DNA of 54,262 bases from Acetobacter papayae JCM 25143 (GCF_000613285.1 NZ_BAIN01000014.1:1-54262); one strand, 5' to 3'; positions 30,301-39,172 are shown, counted from the stretch's first letter. Made by a program: numbers and translations. Notes: generated by a model from the letters alone, not told the origin.

Positions 30301-31076
30301 AGCGCGCCCGCGTGGCGGCCCTGAAGGAAAAACTGGCAGGCTCCACCGATGCCGAGGCTAAAATGCTGCTTAGTGTAGCGGATTGTTTCGTCAAGCGCTC
30401 CGTCTGGATCGTGGGGGGAGATGGCTGGGCGTATGATATTGACTATGGCGGGCTTGATCATGTTCTGGCGCAGGGGCGCAATGTCAATGTGCTGGTGCTG
30501 GATACGGAGGTGTATTCCAACACCGGCGGGCAGTCCTCCAAGGCGACACCCATAGGAGCATCCGCCAAGTTTGCGGCGGCGGGCAAAAAGGTGCCGCGCA
30601 AGGACTTGGCCATGCAGGCCATTGCCTATGGCTATGTTTATGTCGCGCAGATTGCCATGGGGGCCAATGCCGAGCAGGCGCTGATCGCCCTGCGCGAGGC
30701 CGAGGCCTATGATGGGCCTTCCATCGTGCTGGCGTATTCGCAGTGCATCGCTCATGGGATCGATATGCGCACGGGCATGAAGCAGGCGGCCCGTGCGGTG
30801 GCCTCTGGCTACTGGCCGCTCTTCCGTTTTGACCCGACCATGCGGCGTGCGGGGCTCAACCCCTTCCGGCTGGATTCCACCCGCCCGCGTATTTCGCTGG
30901 AAGACTATGCCTACCGCGAACTGCGCTACAAGACACTGGAGCGCACAAACCCCGAAAACGCCGCCCATCTCATGCACCAGGCGCAGGCCGCGGCCGATGA
31001 ACGCTACCGCATGTATGAGGATCTGGCCGCGCGCGATGGCAGCCGCTTCCTGCCCCATTGGGAGGACGTGACATGA
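27348..31076 (+). CDS. nifJ: pyruvate:ferredoxin (flavodoxin) oxidoreductase
   Basis: Homodimeric PFOR that converts pyruvate and CoA to acetyl-CoA, CO2 and low-potential electrons. It is a single 1242-aa chain and unbroken over 3.7 kb. Order: a roughly 55-residue Ala/Ser/Thr/Pro-rich leader, the pyrimidine domain (FPITPSSPMAELADVW), mid domains, an inserted two-cluster ferredoxin domain (CIQCGQCSIVCP near 744 and CTGCGVCVENCP near 800), the proximal cluster Cys (ACGGCGEAPY near 873, NATGCSSI), and the thiamine diphosphate site (GDGWAYDIDYGG near 1024, DTEVYSNTGGQ). ATG 27348 overlaps the upstream stop; ATG 27363, preceded by GGGGGGCGGG, is an alternative start. The low-complexity leader is unusual. 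Confidence 0.94.
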   Translation: MMGGGMMNTNTTQAGSLPSAASAASTPPGSTQPSAADNAAAPTSATDAQAVTTTIDGNTAVAHIAYRVNEVCAIFPITPSSPMAELADVWAAQGIANLWGAVPVVQEMQAEGGAAGCVHGAVQSGALTTTFTASQGLMLMIPNMYKIAGELTSTVFHVAARALAAGASSIFGDHQDIMAVRQTGFALLGASSVQEGHDLAVIAQAATLRARVPFIHFTDGFRTSHEYNTLSILPDATIRAMIDDELVYAHRARALSPDHPFIRGTWQNPDTYFQTREAVSPYYAKAPAIVQEAMDRFAGLTGRQYSLFRYDGPQDAEHVVVSMGSGAEVVRETALWLNAQGKADQPRLGALQVLLYRPFSAEHFLAALPPGVKAIAVLDRTKEPGAPAEPLLADVLSVLAEAVADGRLERMPRVIGGRYGLSSRDFHPGMARAVFDELARPKPRNHFTVGLVDDVSHSSLDYDDTLDIEPAGTTRCLFFGLGADGTVGANKNSVEILGNQPGRYAQAYFDYDSHKSGAETASHLRFGAAPIRAPYLVRHADFVACHKFEFLFRRDVLGAAKEGGIFLLNSPYGPDEVWDRLPRRVQEQIITRRLSFYVIDASAVAQRVGLGPRVNTILQTCFFHLSNVLPADEAIRQIKAFIQKSYGDKGPRIVELNNAAVDAAVAALHAVPVPAQATGTVAMPPVVPADAPAFVREVTGEIMAGRGDMIPVSRMPVDGTFPGGTTQYEKRNIALEVPLWDPETCIQCGQCSIVCPHSVIRAKTYEAARLENAPGSFKSAPVNARGYPDSLFTLQFYVEDCTGCGVCVENCPAIAQDGQTRAINMGEKLPILQTERENIQFFETIPQMDRRRVNAANVRGVQFLEPLFEFSGACGGCGEAPYLKLISQLFGDRLQIANATGCSSIFAGNTPAHPWKANAQGRGVAWSNSLFEDNAEFGLGFRLAIDQQTELAHALSRKLSDRIGQDLVSALLDAPQRTESEFDLQRARVAALKEKLAGSTDAEAKMLLSVADCFVKRSVWIVGGDGWAYDIDYGGLDHVLAQGRNVNVLVLDTEVYSNTGGQSSKATPIGASAKFAAAGKKVPRKDLAMQAIAYGYVYVAQIAMGANAEQALIALREAEAYDGPSIVLAYSQCIAHGIDMRTGMKQAARAVASGYWPLFRFDPTMRRAGLNPFRLDSTRPRISLEDYAYRELRYKTLERTNPENAAHLMHQAQAAADERYRMYEDLAARDGSRFLPHWEDVT

Positions 31077-32104
31077 AAGGGGATGCGGGTATGAGCCTTG
31101 CAACAGCCTATCTGGGCCTGACACTGTCTCATCCGGTGGTTGCGGCGGCCTCGCCACTTAGCGCGTCGGTAGAGGGTATTGTGCGTCTGGCGGATGCCGG
31201 GGCGGCGGCCGTGGTTATGGCCTCGGTTTATGAGGAGCAGATTGCAGCACAGGAACTGGCCGAGGCCGCCTTGTGGTCTGCCGGGCAGGAAAGCCATGCC
31301 GAAATGGGGGCGTATTTTGCCCCGCAGGCGCAAGCCCGCGTGCTGGATGGCAGGCTTAATACCCTGCGCCGGGCGGCGGAGCGGGCGGGGGTGCCTGTTA
31401 TTGCCAGCCTGAACGGCTGCACGGATGAAGGCTGGCTGGATTTTGCCCGCCAGATGGAACAGGCCGGGGCAAGTGCTATCGAGTTGAATTTCTCGCATAT
31501 TGCCACTGACATTACCCAGAGTGCCCATGCAGTCGAAGCCGAGTATGCTGATGTGGTGCGCCGGGTCTGTGCGGGGGTGGGTATTCCGGTTTCGGTCAAA
31601 CTGCCCTCGACTTTTACCGCGCCGGGCCATGTGGTACGCTCTCTACTGGATAATGGCGCGGCCGGGGTGGTGCTGTTCAGCCGGTTTTATGGGCCGGGGC
31701 TGGATATTGCGGTCATGGAGCCGGATGAACGCCTGTGCCTGAGCACCCCGGCAGAACTGAACCTGACGCTGATGTGGCTGTCCCTCCTTTCCGCCCGGCT
31801 GGGTGGCAGTTTTGCTGCAGGCTGCGGTGTATGGAGCGCCGCAGATGTGGTGCGCTGCCTGCTGGCGGGGGCCAGTGTGGTGACAACGGCCTCGGCCCTG
31901 CTGGAGCGGGGGCCGGGGCATATCGGCACGCTGGTGGCAGGCCTGCGGGCGTGGATGCACGCACAGGGCCATACCAGCCTTGCGGATTTTCAGGGCCGAT
32001 GCGCCGCGCGCGGCACGCCAGAGCAGGCTCGCGCGTTTGTGCGGCGCGAATACTACCGGCTGATGACGCTACCCGTGGAGCGCATGACCGTAACGGGCGC
32101 ATAA
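31073..32104 (+). CDS. dihydroorotate dehydrogenase-like protein
   Basis: FMN-type TIM-barrel protein of the class often encoded beside pyruvate:ferredoxin oxidoreductase. It has 343 aa from ATG 31073 (ATGA overlap); an internal ATG at 31091 is an alternative. Seen: LGLTLSHPVVAAASPLS, IASLNGCTDEGWLDF, ASAIELNFS, VSVKLPSTF and the phosphate-binding end region GCGVWSAADVVRCLLAGASV. The catalytic-residue context differs from PyrD, and no pyrimidine genes are near, so orotate synthesis is unlikely. Its true reaction is unknown; a redox partner or reductase role in the PFOR operon is plausible. Confidence 0.8.
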   Translation: MKGDAGMSLATAYLGLTLSHPVVAAASPLSASVEGIVRLADAGAAAVVMASVYEEQIAAQELAEAALWSAGQESHAEMGAYFAPQAQARVLDGRLNTLRRAAERAGVPVIASLNGCTDEGWLDFARQMEQAGASAIELNFSHIATDITQSAHAVEAEYADVVRRVCAGVGIPVSVKLPSTFTAPGHVVRSLLDNGAAGVVLFSRFYGPGLDIAVMEPDERLCLSTPAELNLTLMWLSLLSARLGGSFAAGCGVWSAADVVRCLLAGASVVTTASALLERGPGHIGTLVAGLRAWMHAQGHTSLADFQGRCAARGTPEQARAFVRREYYRLMTLPVERMTVTGA

Positions 32105-32116
32105 GGGAAAGGGAGC

Positions 32117-33118
32117 ATGATGGGGGTGGATATGCCGCGTGTCTCGTCAGTAAGCGAGGCCATGGAAATCGGTTCCGCCAGAGAGCAGAACCAGCATGCG
32201 CTGTTTGCCGACCTTGTGCGCAAGGCGTCCAAACTGGGGCCTGTGCCTTATGCGGCGGTCTGGCCGTGCGAGCAGCACGCCCTGCAAGGTGTGGTGGATG
32301 CGGCCGCGCGCGGCATACTTACCCCCGTTCTGGTGGGTGATGGCGCGGCCATGGCGGCCCTCGCGCGGGAAAGCGGGCTGGATATCAGCGGGTTGAAGCT
32401 GGTGGAAGCCTGCTCCCCGGCGGCGGCGGTGGAGCAGGCCGTAGCCCTTGTCCATACGGGTGAGGTGCACGGGCTGATAAAAGGCAGCCTGCATACGGAT
32501 ATTCTCATGCACGGGGTGGTTGGCCCCCAGAGCGGGCTGCGGACAGAGCGCCGTATGAGCCATATCTTTCTGATAGCTGCCCCCTCTTATGACGGGCTGC
32601 TGTTCGTGACCGATGCCGCCATCAATATCGTGCCTGATCTCGAGACCAAGCGCGATATTGTCCAGAATGCCATAGACCTGCATCTGGGCCTTGGTCTGGG
32701 CGCACCGCGCGTGGCGATCCTCTCGGCGGTCGAGACGGTCAACCCGAAAATACAGGGCACGCTGGATGCCGCCTGCCTGTGCAAGATGGCGGAGCGGGGG
32801 CAGATTACCGGCGGCGTGCTGGACGGGCCACTGGCCATGGATAACGCTGTGGATGGCGAGGCCGCGCGGATCAAGGGTATTGTCTCTCCTGTTGCGGGGC
32901 GGGCACAGATTCTGGTCACGCCTGATTTGGAAGCAGGCAACATGCTGGCCAAGAACCTTATTTTCATGGCGGGGGCGGAATCCGCCGGTATTGTCATGGG
33001 GGCAAAAGTGCCTGTACTGCTCACCAGCCGGGCGGATAGTGTGCAGGCGCGGCTGGCTTCTGCTGCTGTGGGTGCGTTGTATGCGCGTTACCTCAGAACA
33101 CGGCCTGCCTGTGGCTGA
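32117..33118 (+). CDS. pta: phosphate acetyltransferase (Pta/Ptb superfamily)
   Basis: Converts acetyl-CoA and phosphate to acetyl phosphate and CoA. The 333-aa short form has ARGILTPVLVGDGAAMAALA, GLIKGSLHTDILMHGVVG, FVTDAAINIVPDLETKRDIV, and GVLDGPLAMDNAV near the C-terminus, a motif set shared by phosphate acetyl- and butyryltransferases. The position between PFOR and acetate kinase favours acetyl-CoA as substrate. Ribosome site AGGGAAAGGGAG lies just before ATG 32117. Confidence 0.85.
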   Translation: MMGVDMPRVSSVSEAMEIGSAREQNQHALFADLVRKASKLGPVPYAAVWPCEQHALQGVVDAAARGILTPVLVGDGAAMAALARESGLDISGLKLVEACSPAAAVEQAVALVHTGEVHGLIKGSLHTDILMHGVVGPQSGLRTERRMSHIFLIAAPSYDGLLFVTDAAINIVPDLETKRDIVQNAIDLHLGLGLGAPRVAILSAVETVNPKIQGTLDAACLCKMAERGQITGGVLDGPLAMDNAVDGEAARIKGIVSPVAGRAQILVTPDLEAGNMLAKNLIFMAGAESAGIVMGAKVPVLLTSRADSVQARLASAAVGALYARYLRTRPACG

Positions 33119-33159
33119 TGTTGCGCGGTGCATATGGTTTTTTCTGAAAGACAGAGCGT

Positions 33160-34377
33160 ATGGCTGGTGTAATCCTTGTTTTCAATGTGGGTTCTTCCAG
33201 CGTCAAGTTTACGGTGTTCGATGTTGGGGCCGGGATTACGGCACAGGACGCGCCAACCCGGCTGGTGCATGGCGAGATTGAAAACCATGCTGATGGGTTC
33301 AGTTTTCACGTAAACGACCGCACAGGCACGCGCTGTGTGGATGAGCGGATTACCACCACAGACCCCCACCCGCTCGATCATCTGCTGAAATGGCTTTCCG
33401 CCCATGCGGAGGGGCGCAGCCTGCTGGGTGTTGGCCACCGGATTGTCCATGGCGGGCCGGAATTTTCCGCTCCTGTGCGTATTACGCCCGATGTGCTTGA
33501 CCAGCTTGAGGCACTGACCCCGTTTGCACCGTTGCACCAGCCCGCAACTCTGGCCCCTGCACGGGCCATTGCTGACTACAGGCCCGACCTGCTTCAGGTT
33601 GCCTGTTTTGATACGGCATTCCATCAGACCATACCCGAAATGGCGCGCCTGCTGCCGCTGCCCCGCCGCTATGCGCAAAAAGGCGTGCAACGCTACGGTT
33701 TTCACGGGCTCTCCTATACATGGATCGCGGAACGCCTGAAACTGTGCGACCCAGCCCTGTATGCAGGCCGCACGCTGATAGCCCATCTGGGCAGCGGTGC
33801 CAGTCTATGCGCGTTAAAAGGCGGGAAAAGCCTTGAAACAACCATGGGGTTTTCAGCGCTGGATGGTTTGATGATGGGCACGCGCACAGGCATGATAGAC
33901 CCCGGTGCGCTGCTTTACATGATGCAGGAGGAAGGTGCAGGCTGGTGCACGCTGGTGGATGTGCTTTACCGCCAGTCCGGCCTGTTGGGGGTTTCGGGCG
34001 TTTCGTCCGACATGCGGCTGCTGCGCCAGAGGCTAGTGGAGGAAAAAGACCCCGAAATCAGCAAGGCTGTCGCGCAGGCGCTAGATTTGTTCGAATACCG
34101 GATTATTGAAGAAACCGGCGCGCTGGCGGCTGTTATGGAAGGGCTGGATGGTCTGGTGTTTACAGCCGGGATTGGTGAGCATGACAGCGTCCTGCGAGCT
34201 AATGTTTGTGCAAGGCTGGGCTGGCTGGGTGTAAAGCTGGATGCCAAGGCCAATGCCTGCCATGCCAGTGTTATCAGCACCCCGGACAGTGCCGTGAGGG
34301 TGCGGGTTGAACCCACGGATGAGGAAGCCGTTATCATGCGTGATGTTCTAGCGTTTATCACGCAGGCTGCGGCGTAA
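33160..34377 (+). CDS. ackA: acetate kinase
   Basis: Transfers phosphate from acetyl phosphate to ADP, giving ATP and acetate. The 405-aa protein has the N-terminal phosphate-1 motif FNVGSSSVKFTVF, GVGHRIVHGG, the catalytic Asp in ACFDTAFHQTIPEMA, RYGFHGLSYTWIA, AHLGSGASLCA, TGMIDPG and FTAGIGEHDSVLRANV. It closes the fermentation operon 41 bases after pta. SSSVK replaces the more usual SSSLK/SSIK. No defect is visible. Confidence 0.95.
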   Translation: MAGVILVFNVGSSSVKFTVFDVGAGITAQDAPTRLVHGEIENHADGFSFHVNDRTGTRCVDERITTTDPHPLDHLLKWLSAHAEGRSLLGVGHRIVHGGPEFSAPVRITPDVLDQLEALTPFAPLHQPATLAPARAIADYRPDLLQVACFDTAFHQTIPEMARLLPLPRRYAQKGVQRYGFHGLSYTWIAERLKLCDPALYAGRTLIAHLGSGASLCALKGGKSLETTMGFSALDGLMMGTRTGMIDPGALLYMMQEEGAGWCTLVDVLYRQSGLLGVSGVSSDMRLLRQRLVEEKDPEISKAVAQALDLFEYRIIEETGALAAVMEGLDGLVFTAGIGEHDSVLRANVCARLGWLGVKLDAKANACHASVISTPDSAVRVRVEPTDEEAVIMRDVLAFITQAAA

Positions 34378-34480
34378 AGGTCGCACCCAGTGGCCGGGCA
34401 GGGTGTCTTGGCCATAAAAGAGTCTTGGTGGTTTTTATCGTGTGCGGCATCGACTGTGCCAGTGTTGAGCGCGCAGGGCC

Positions 34481-34506
34481 ATGGGCCGGGTGTTACCCCG
34501 GCCCAT
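34481..34506. terminator. GC-rich hairpin between convergent ackA and pirin genes
   Basis: Perfect 10-bp arms ATGGGCCGGG (34481-34490) and CCCGGCCCAT (34497-34506) with a 6-base loop. It sits between two convergent genes and could stop transcription from both sides, although there is no T tract on either strand. Confidence 0.55.
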
Positions 34507-34520
34507 GAGCCGCTGGCTGG

Positions 34521-35220
34521 TTATGGCACGGTATCAACCAGCACCACTTCCGTATCCTCAAGAGCGAGAACAGACAGCACATCCGTTTTGGAAATGGCGG
34601 CACCGTCACGCTCGTTCAGGGTTTTGCCTTCGATTTCGACAGACCCCTTAGCCACGACCAGATAGCCCAGCCTGTCAGCACCAAGGTTATAGCTGGTGGT
34701 TTCGCCCTTTTTCAGCGTAGCCCCCAGCACGCGGGCATCGGTATTGATGGGGAGCGCGTCATCTGCATCTGGCTGGCCAGATGCCAGAACGACAAACTGC
34801 CCGGCCCGGTCGCCCCGTGGGAAAGCCCGAGTGCCCCATGAGGGCGCATGGCCTGCCCGGTCAGGCAGAATCCAGATCTGGAACAGGCGGGTTGTTTCGT
34901 CTTCCAGATTGTATTCGCTGTGGCGGATTCCCGTACCTGCCGACATGACCTGCACATCACCCGCGCCGGTGCGCCCCCGGTTGCCTAGGCTATCCTCATG
35001 CGTAATGGCCCCTTCACGCACATAGGTAATAATTTCCATGTTGTCGTGCGGTGGGTGCCAAAGCCCGTGCCGGGGGCAATGGCATCATCATTCCATACGC
35101 GCAGCGCGCCCCAGTGCATCCGTGCGGGGTCGTAGTAACTGGCGAAGGAAAAATGGTGGCGGGCATCAAGCCAGCATGATTGGCGTGGCCGAGTTTATCA
35201 AAGGGCCTGACTTCAATCAT
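34521..35220 (-). CDS. pirin family protein, frameshifted as read
   Basis: Two-domain cupin of the pirin family; some members have quercetinase activity and others bind metal in redox responses. From ATG 35220 it reads MIEVRPFDKLGHANHG, then after repair WLDARHHFSFASYYDP, GALRVWNDDAIAPGTGFG and HDNMEIITYVREGAITHED. Two bases are missing: near 35180 (CATGCTGG for CATGGCTGG) and near 35052 (CACCGCAC for CACCCGCAC). Repair gives about 233 aa, normal for pirin. It is divergent from a LysR gene, a common pairing. Confidence 0.87.
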
Positions 35221-35387
35221 TGTCGTTACTCCACTGTGCAAGGGTACTGGTTCATGTGGACACGGTAACGGAGGGGGCGGCCATCAGTATATGGCAATCA
35301 TGGAAAGGTATCGTTTCCGTTTGTTGGTTGTTGGGGCATTTGGCGGTATGGATAGCGGTACGGCTCACGAACGGAGGAGAAAACACC

Positions 35388-36341
35388 ATGCGCCTGCCGG
35401 ATTTTGAAGCATGGGCCATTTTTGCAAAAGTGGCCGAGTTTGGCTCCTTCGCGCGCGCGGCGGAAGAAATCCAGCTTTCCAAGCCGACGGTTTCAAAAGC
35501 GGTCAGCCGCCTTGAGCAGTCGCTCGGCATTGCGCTGTTCAACCGCAATTCGCGCCATATGTCCTTGACAGAAACCGGCCGCGCCCTGCTCGGGCATGCC
35601 AACCGCCTGCTGATGGAAGCCGAGGCGGCAGAAACCGAGGCACGGGGCGATATGCGCCGTCCTTCAGGGCGTGTGCGTATTGCAGCTCCCATGACCTTTG
35701 GCATACGGCACCTAGCTCCGGTTCTGCCTGCGTTTTTGGAACGCTACCCTGATATAGACCTGACCATAGATTTCAGCGATGCGGTGGTGGACCTTGTGGC
35801 GGCTGGGTACGATGTCGCATTACGCATTGCATCACTGGCGGATTCCTCGTTGCGGGCCAGAAAGCTGTGCGACCTGCGGCTGCTGCTGGTTGCAGCGCCC
35901 GCATGGCTGGATCGTGTGGGCAGGCCCACTCACCCACGCGAACTCGAGGCCCATAAGAGCTTTGTTTATACCAACGGCACTGCCCCCGGCATGATCCGCT
36001 TACGCAAGGACGGGTCGGGTAAGGAGTTTGTTCTAAGCCAGACAGCCCGTTTCAAGGCCGATAATGCCGAGGCCTTCCTGCCCGCGCTGGAAGCCGGTCT
36101 TGGCTACGGGCTGTTTCCTGAATTCATGGTGTGGGAAGGGTTATACAACAAGCGGCTGGAACGCATTCTGCCAGAATGGGAAGGCCCGCTTATCAGCCTG
36201 TATCTTGTAACCCCCGCCAGTTCCGCTCGGCCCACGCGGGTAACCGCACTGCTGGACTATCTGGTCAAGGCGTTCGAACACTCACCATGGGCCGCCCCGT
36301 GCGCGGGCCTGCCACCAGAAGCTGCTTCCAGCACAGTTTAG
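35388..36341 (+). CDS. LysR-family transcriptional regulator
   Basis: A 317-aa LysR regulator. The N-terminal winged helix is seen in FARAAEEIQLSKPTVSKAVS and RLEQSLGIALFNRNSR, and the effector-binding domain runs from about residue 92. The start ATG 35388 is fixed by a strong ribosome site GGAGGA ten bases upstream; the frame is open further up but without support. Divergent from pirin, which it probably controls. The last 20 residues after the effector domain are variable. Confidence 0.92.
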   Translation: MRLPDFEAWAIFAKVAEFGSFARAAEEIQLSKPTVSKAVSRLEQSLGIALFNRNSRHMSLTETGRALLGHANRLLMEAEAAETEARGDMRRPSGRVRIAAPMTFGIRHLAPVLPAFLERYPDIDLTIDFSDAVVDLVAAGYDVALRIASLADSSLRARKLCDLRLLLVAAPAWLDRVGRPTHPRELEAHKSFVYTNGTAPGMIRLRKDGSGKEFVLSQTARFKADNAEAFLPALEAGLGYGLFPEFMVWEGLYNKRLERILPEWEGPLISLYLVTPASSARPTRVTALLDYLVKAFEHSPWAAPCAGLPPEAASSTV

Positions 36342-36435
36342 TAAGGCTGGTGCTTTTTGGGGGCAGGGTGCCTTATATAAAATAGTGTTGAATTCGAAAG
36401 AGATTCCCCTAACAGGTTACGTCACTGCATAGCCT

Positions 36436-36920
36436 TCAGGTTGTAACGCGCTCAGGTATGTCTTGCAGTAATATGTACTTCGCGAAGGGTAAATGAAGCA
36501 ACCTTGCACCGTTGACCCGTTCAGTGATTTCAAACGCCTGTTGCCACGATAACAGTATATCGTCGTTACTATGCACTACGAGCAACGGACATTGGATATT
36601 TTTTTGCATATGTGATGCCATGTTAAATAATTTTCCAAAATATTGTTCGAGATTTTCTGCATTGTAGATCGAGATTTTGTTCCCGAACATCTCACGCCAT
36701 TTTTCAAAAGTGATGGTCTGATAAACCTGCCGGGTCGGATCATTTTTCGGTAAAATCATCCTGAAGTTGTCGATAGGGCCGAGGGCAACCCCGATACCAG
36801 ATCGACCATGCTTGCGTGTATCAAGAGCAATCAGCGTGTACTTTTCTGACAGATACTGCGCGAGAGGAATAAAATAGACCCGACTTTTCCTTGCGATTTT
36901 CCGGATTCATAGACGAACAA
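36436..36920 (-). pseudogene. alpha/beta hydrolase remnant
   Basis: Degraded hydrolase. A frame open from about 36912 reads IPLAQYLSEKYTLIALDTRK then HGRSGIGVALGPIDNF and the C-terminal CPLLVVHSNDDILLSWQQA, the usual acid-residue strand. FVYESGKSQGKVGS occurs just upstream in a different frame. Between HGRSG and ALGPI a normal enzyme has the nucleophile elbow (G-x-S-x-G) and surrounding helices; here they are absent, so internal sequence has been lost. The C-terminal catalytic His is also not evident. It cannot be a working enzyme. Confidence 0.65.
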
Positions 36921-37467
36921 ATTTGTGTCGCCACAAACATTCAGTGGCTTTCATAAGGTCGAGTGCTCTGGATCGTGCAGTGAAAGTATCGCGTGTAACA
37001 CTCTATTTTCAAGGTTTACTAAGCATACTTCAGAAGAAGGCGTTAACGTCGTTCAACATGCCGTTTAGACCAATAAGCGTTTCTGCTATTTTACGTAAGG
37101 CGCAGACAGCGGTCATTCTACTCCTCACCTTAACTACCTGTCTGTCTGGAAAACGTACATCTGACAGGCAGTAGTCGTCCTCTTATTGGTCATTTTCGTC
37201 ATTCAATAAGCTTCTACGAACCGCACATGACTGGAAGAGGCCACTTGACTGTTGCCGCTGGTGTCAGCAAAGTCGTTTTTGCCTAAAAAGACAGCGATAC
37301 AGGTATGGTGACAACCTGTGGTCTCTTCAGAGACAGTCACGCTTGAGCGAGTAAGACCGCTCTTGGCCATGGCCGGACACGACGAGGATAGGCCTCGTTT
37401 GTGGTCGGTCGTCGTTGTCCTTGTTGCGACCGGCTTGTGTCCGTCTTACCAACGGAAAGGCACAGCC
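36921..37467. other. intergenic stretch without a recognisable gene
   Basis: About 550 bases between the hydrolase remnant and the VOC gene. Short frames on both strands look like no known family and lack good ribosome sites. It is A+T richer than the core genes around it and probably holds decayed sequence. A CCTGTCTG motif at 37137-37144 recurs in several other intergenic spots of this accessory region. Confidence 0.4.
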
Positions 37468-37875
37468 ATGAAGCTGAACCACATCAACTTGTACAGCCAC
37501 GATACTGAGGCTGATCGCGCAATGTTCGAACAGTATTTCGGCCTGCGCACTCTTGTTGTGCGTGGAACCAAGATGGCCATCATGCAGGATAATGATGGGC
37601 TGGTACTGATCGTCAACCATTTCGAGAACAAGCTCGACGGCTTCGATTATCCTAGGCAATTCGATATCCTGCACATTGGTTTTATCCAAAAGTCTCGCGA
37701 GGACGTCGATGCTCTCTATAGACGCCTGAGCGAGGACGGCTGGGAGGTGCAGGTGCCACGCGATGCACATGGTGCGTGGTCTTTCTACTTTCGAGCCAAG
37801 GGTGGCTACTTCATCGAAATCACGACATTAACGCCAGTTCGGCCCGTAGAAGCGTATCAGGGAAACACGCAATGA
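37468..37875 (+). CDS. VOC-family (glyoxalase/dioxygenase-like) protein
   Basis: A single vicinal-oxygen-chelate domain of 135 aa: MKLNHINLYSHDTEADRAMF, FEQYFGLRTLVV, QFDILHIGFIQKS and GGYFIEITTL, where His5, His in DILHIGF and Glu in IEITT are at metal-ligand positions. ATG 37468 is chosen; the frame is open 50 codons upstream but those codons do not resemble the family. Substrate unknown; members include glyoxalases, fosfomycin/bleomycin resistance proteins and dioxygenases. Confidence 0.82.
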   Translation: MKLNHINLYSHDTEADRAMFEQYFGLRTLVVRGTKMAIMQDNDGLVLIVNHFENKLDGFDYPRQFDILHIGFIQKSREDVDALYRRLSEDGWEVQVPRDAHGAWSFYFRAKGGYFIEITTLTPVRPVEAYQGNTQ

Positions 37876-37904
37876 TGCCCGGCATGAGTGGCTGAGTAAC
37901 CTGA

Positions 37905-37944
37905 ACAGCCTGTCTGATTTACAATGCGGGATTAGACAGGCTGT
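37905..37944 (+). terminator. hairpin after the VOC gene
   Basis: Perfect 11-bp arms ACAGCCTGTCT (37905-37915) and AGACAGGCTGT (37934-37944) around an 18-base loop, 30 bases after the VOC stop. No T tract follows, so it may be a Rho-assisted stop or a repeat-type hairpin rather than a classic terminator. Confidence 0.45.
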
Positions 37945-38006
37945 AATGGCCTTCACCCAAGGCGTAAAAGATAACGCAGAACTTTTGACTTGTCAGGAAC
38001 CCTGCC

Positions 38007-39172
38007 ATGTCCAATAAATACTCATCACTAAAGCCTTTATAGCGTTTTCTGCTTGTCTTCGACGTTACCTCAGCTCTCCCGCAGGCGGAGCGTCCGTTCT
38101 CTTGCTTGCGTCTATTGCGGGACTTGTGTTGGCAAATTCGCCGTGGGCGTTGGGGTATACATCCCTGATAACGACACCCATGAAGCTTTCTTTTCTAGGC
38201 CCGCATGGACCGGAAAACATAGAGGCATGGGTTTCAGACGGGCTTATGACCCTGTTTTTTCTGGTGGTCATTCTCGAAATCAAGAAGGAAATCGTCTCCG
38301 GCCACCTCTCGTCACTACGCCGCGTGGCCCTGCCGCTTGTCGGAGCGCTAGGCGGAATGATTGTGCCCGCCCTGACGTATCTTCTGGTGATACACGGGCA
38401 TCCGGAAGCGACGCGCGGATGGGCCATTCCTGTTGCCACGGATGCTGCGTTTACGTTGCCTATCATTCTTGCTCTTGGGCGACATGTCTCGCCCGGTGCC
38501 AGAGCCTGGCTGATGGCGTTGGCTATTTTCGATGATGTGCTGGGTATCGTGGTGATCGCCCTGTTTTACGGGAGTGCTCTGTACTGGCCCGCTTTGGTGG
38601 CCGCCACGCTTGTCACGGCATCATTGATCGGAGCGAACAGGGCTGGGATCAGGACGTTATGGACTTATGCTATCGGCGGCGTCGCGCTGTGGATTGCACT
38701 TCTGCACTCTGGGCTGCATCCAACTCTTGCAGGAGTGATAACAGGACTTTGTCTGCCGGCAACAATATCTGGAAAAGATACAGGACAGGCTACGCCTCTT
38801 GATAGAACCAGCTCCCTGCTGGCCCCCCTCGTCACGTGGGTGATCCTGCCGCTTTTCGGTTTCATGAATGTGGGCGTATCGCTGGTGGGTCTTTATCCGG
38901 GCATGATGCTGGAGGCTGTTCCGTTAGGGATCATGTTGGGGCTGATTATTGGCAAGCCGGTCGGTGTCTTTGGCGCGACGCTGCTTTCGACCCGGTTAAA
39001 AATCGCTACGCTTCCGGCTGAAACCCCAATAGGAATGTTGTTTGGTCTTTCGCTGCTGTGCGGCATTGGCTTCACGATCAGCCTGTTTATTGCGAACCTG
39101 GCATTCGCCGGATCAGACCTTGTGACCCCAGCCAAGATGGGCATTTTTGTCGGCTCTATTTTGTCTGCCTGA
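38007..39172 (+). CDS. nhaA: Na+/H+ antiporter NhaA, frameshifted as read
   Basis: Inner-membrane sodium/proton antiporter with about 12 membrane segments, used for pH and sodium control. Motifs: SSPAGGASVLLLASIAGLVL at the N-terminus, FFLVVILEIKKEIVSG, the paired aspartates in MALAIFDDVLGIVVIALFY and GIGFTISLFIANLAF near the end. One base is missing near 38035 (AAGCC for AAGGCC), which joins MSNKYSSLKAFIAF to the rest and gives about 388 aa, the normal NhaA size. The AT-richer start of the gene and its neighbours suggest an accessory setting. Confidence 0.88.

Noticed and set aside
36923-37174. 83-codon plus-strand frame
   Set aside because: No ribosome site, no family pattern; it overlaps decayed sequence upstream of the hydrolase remnant.
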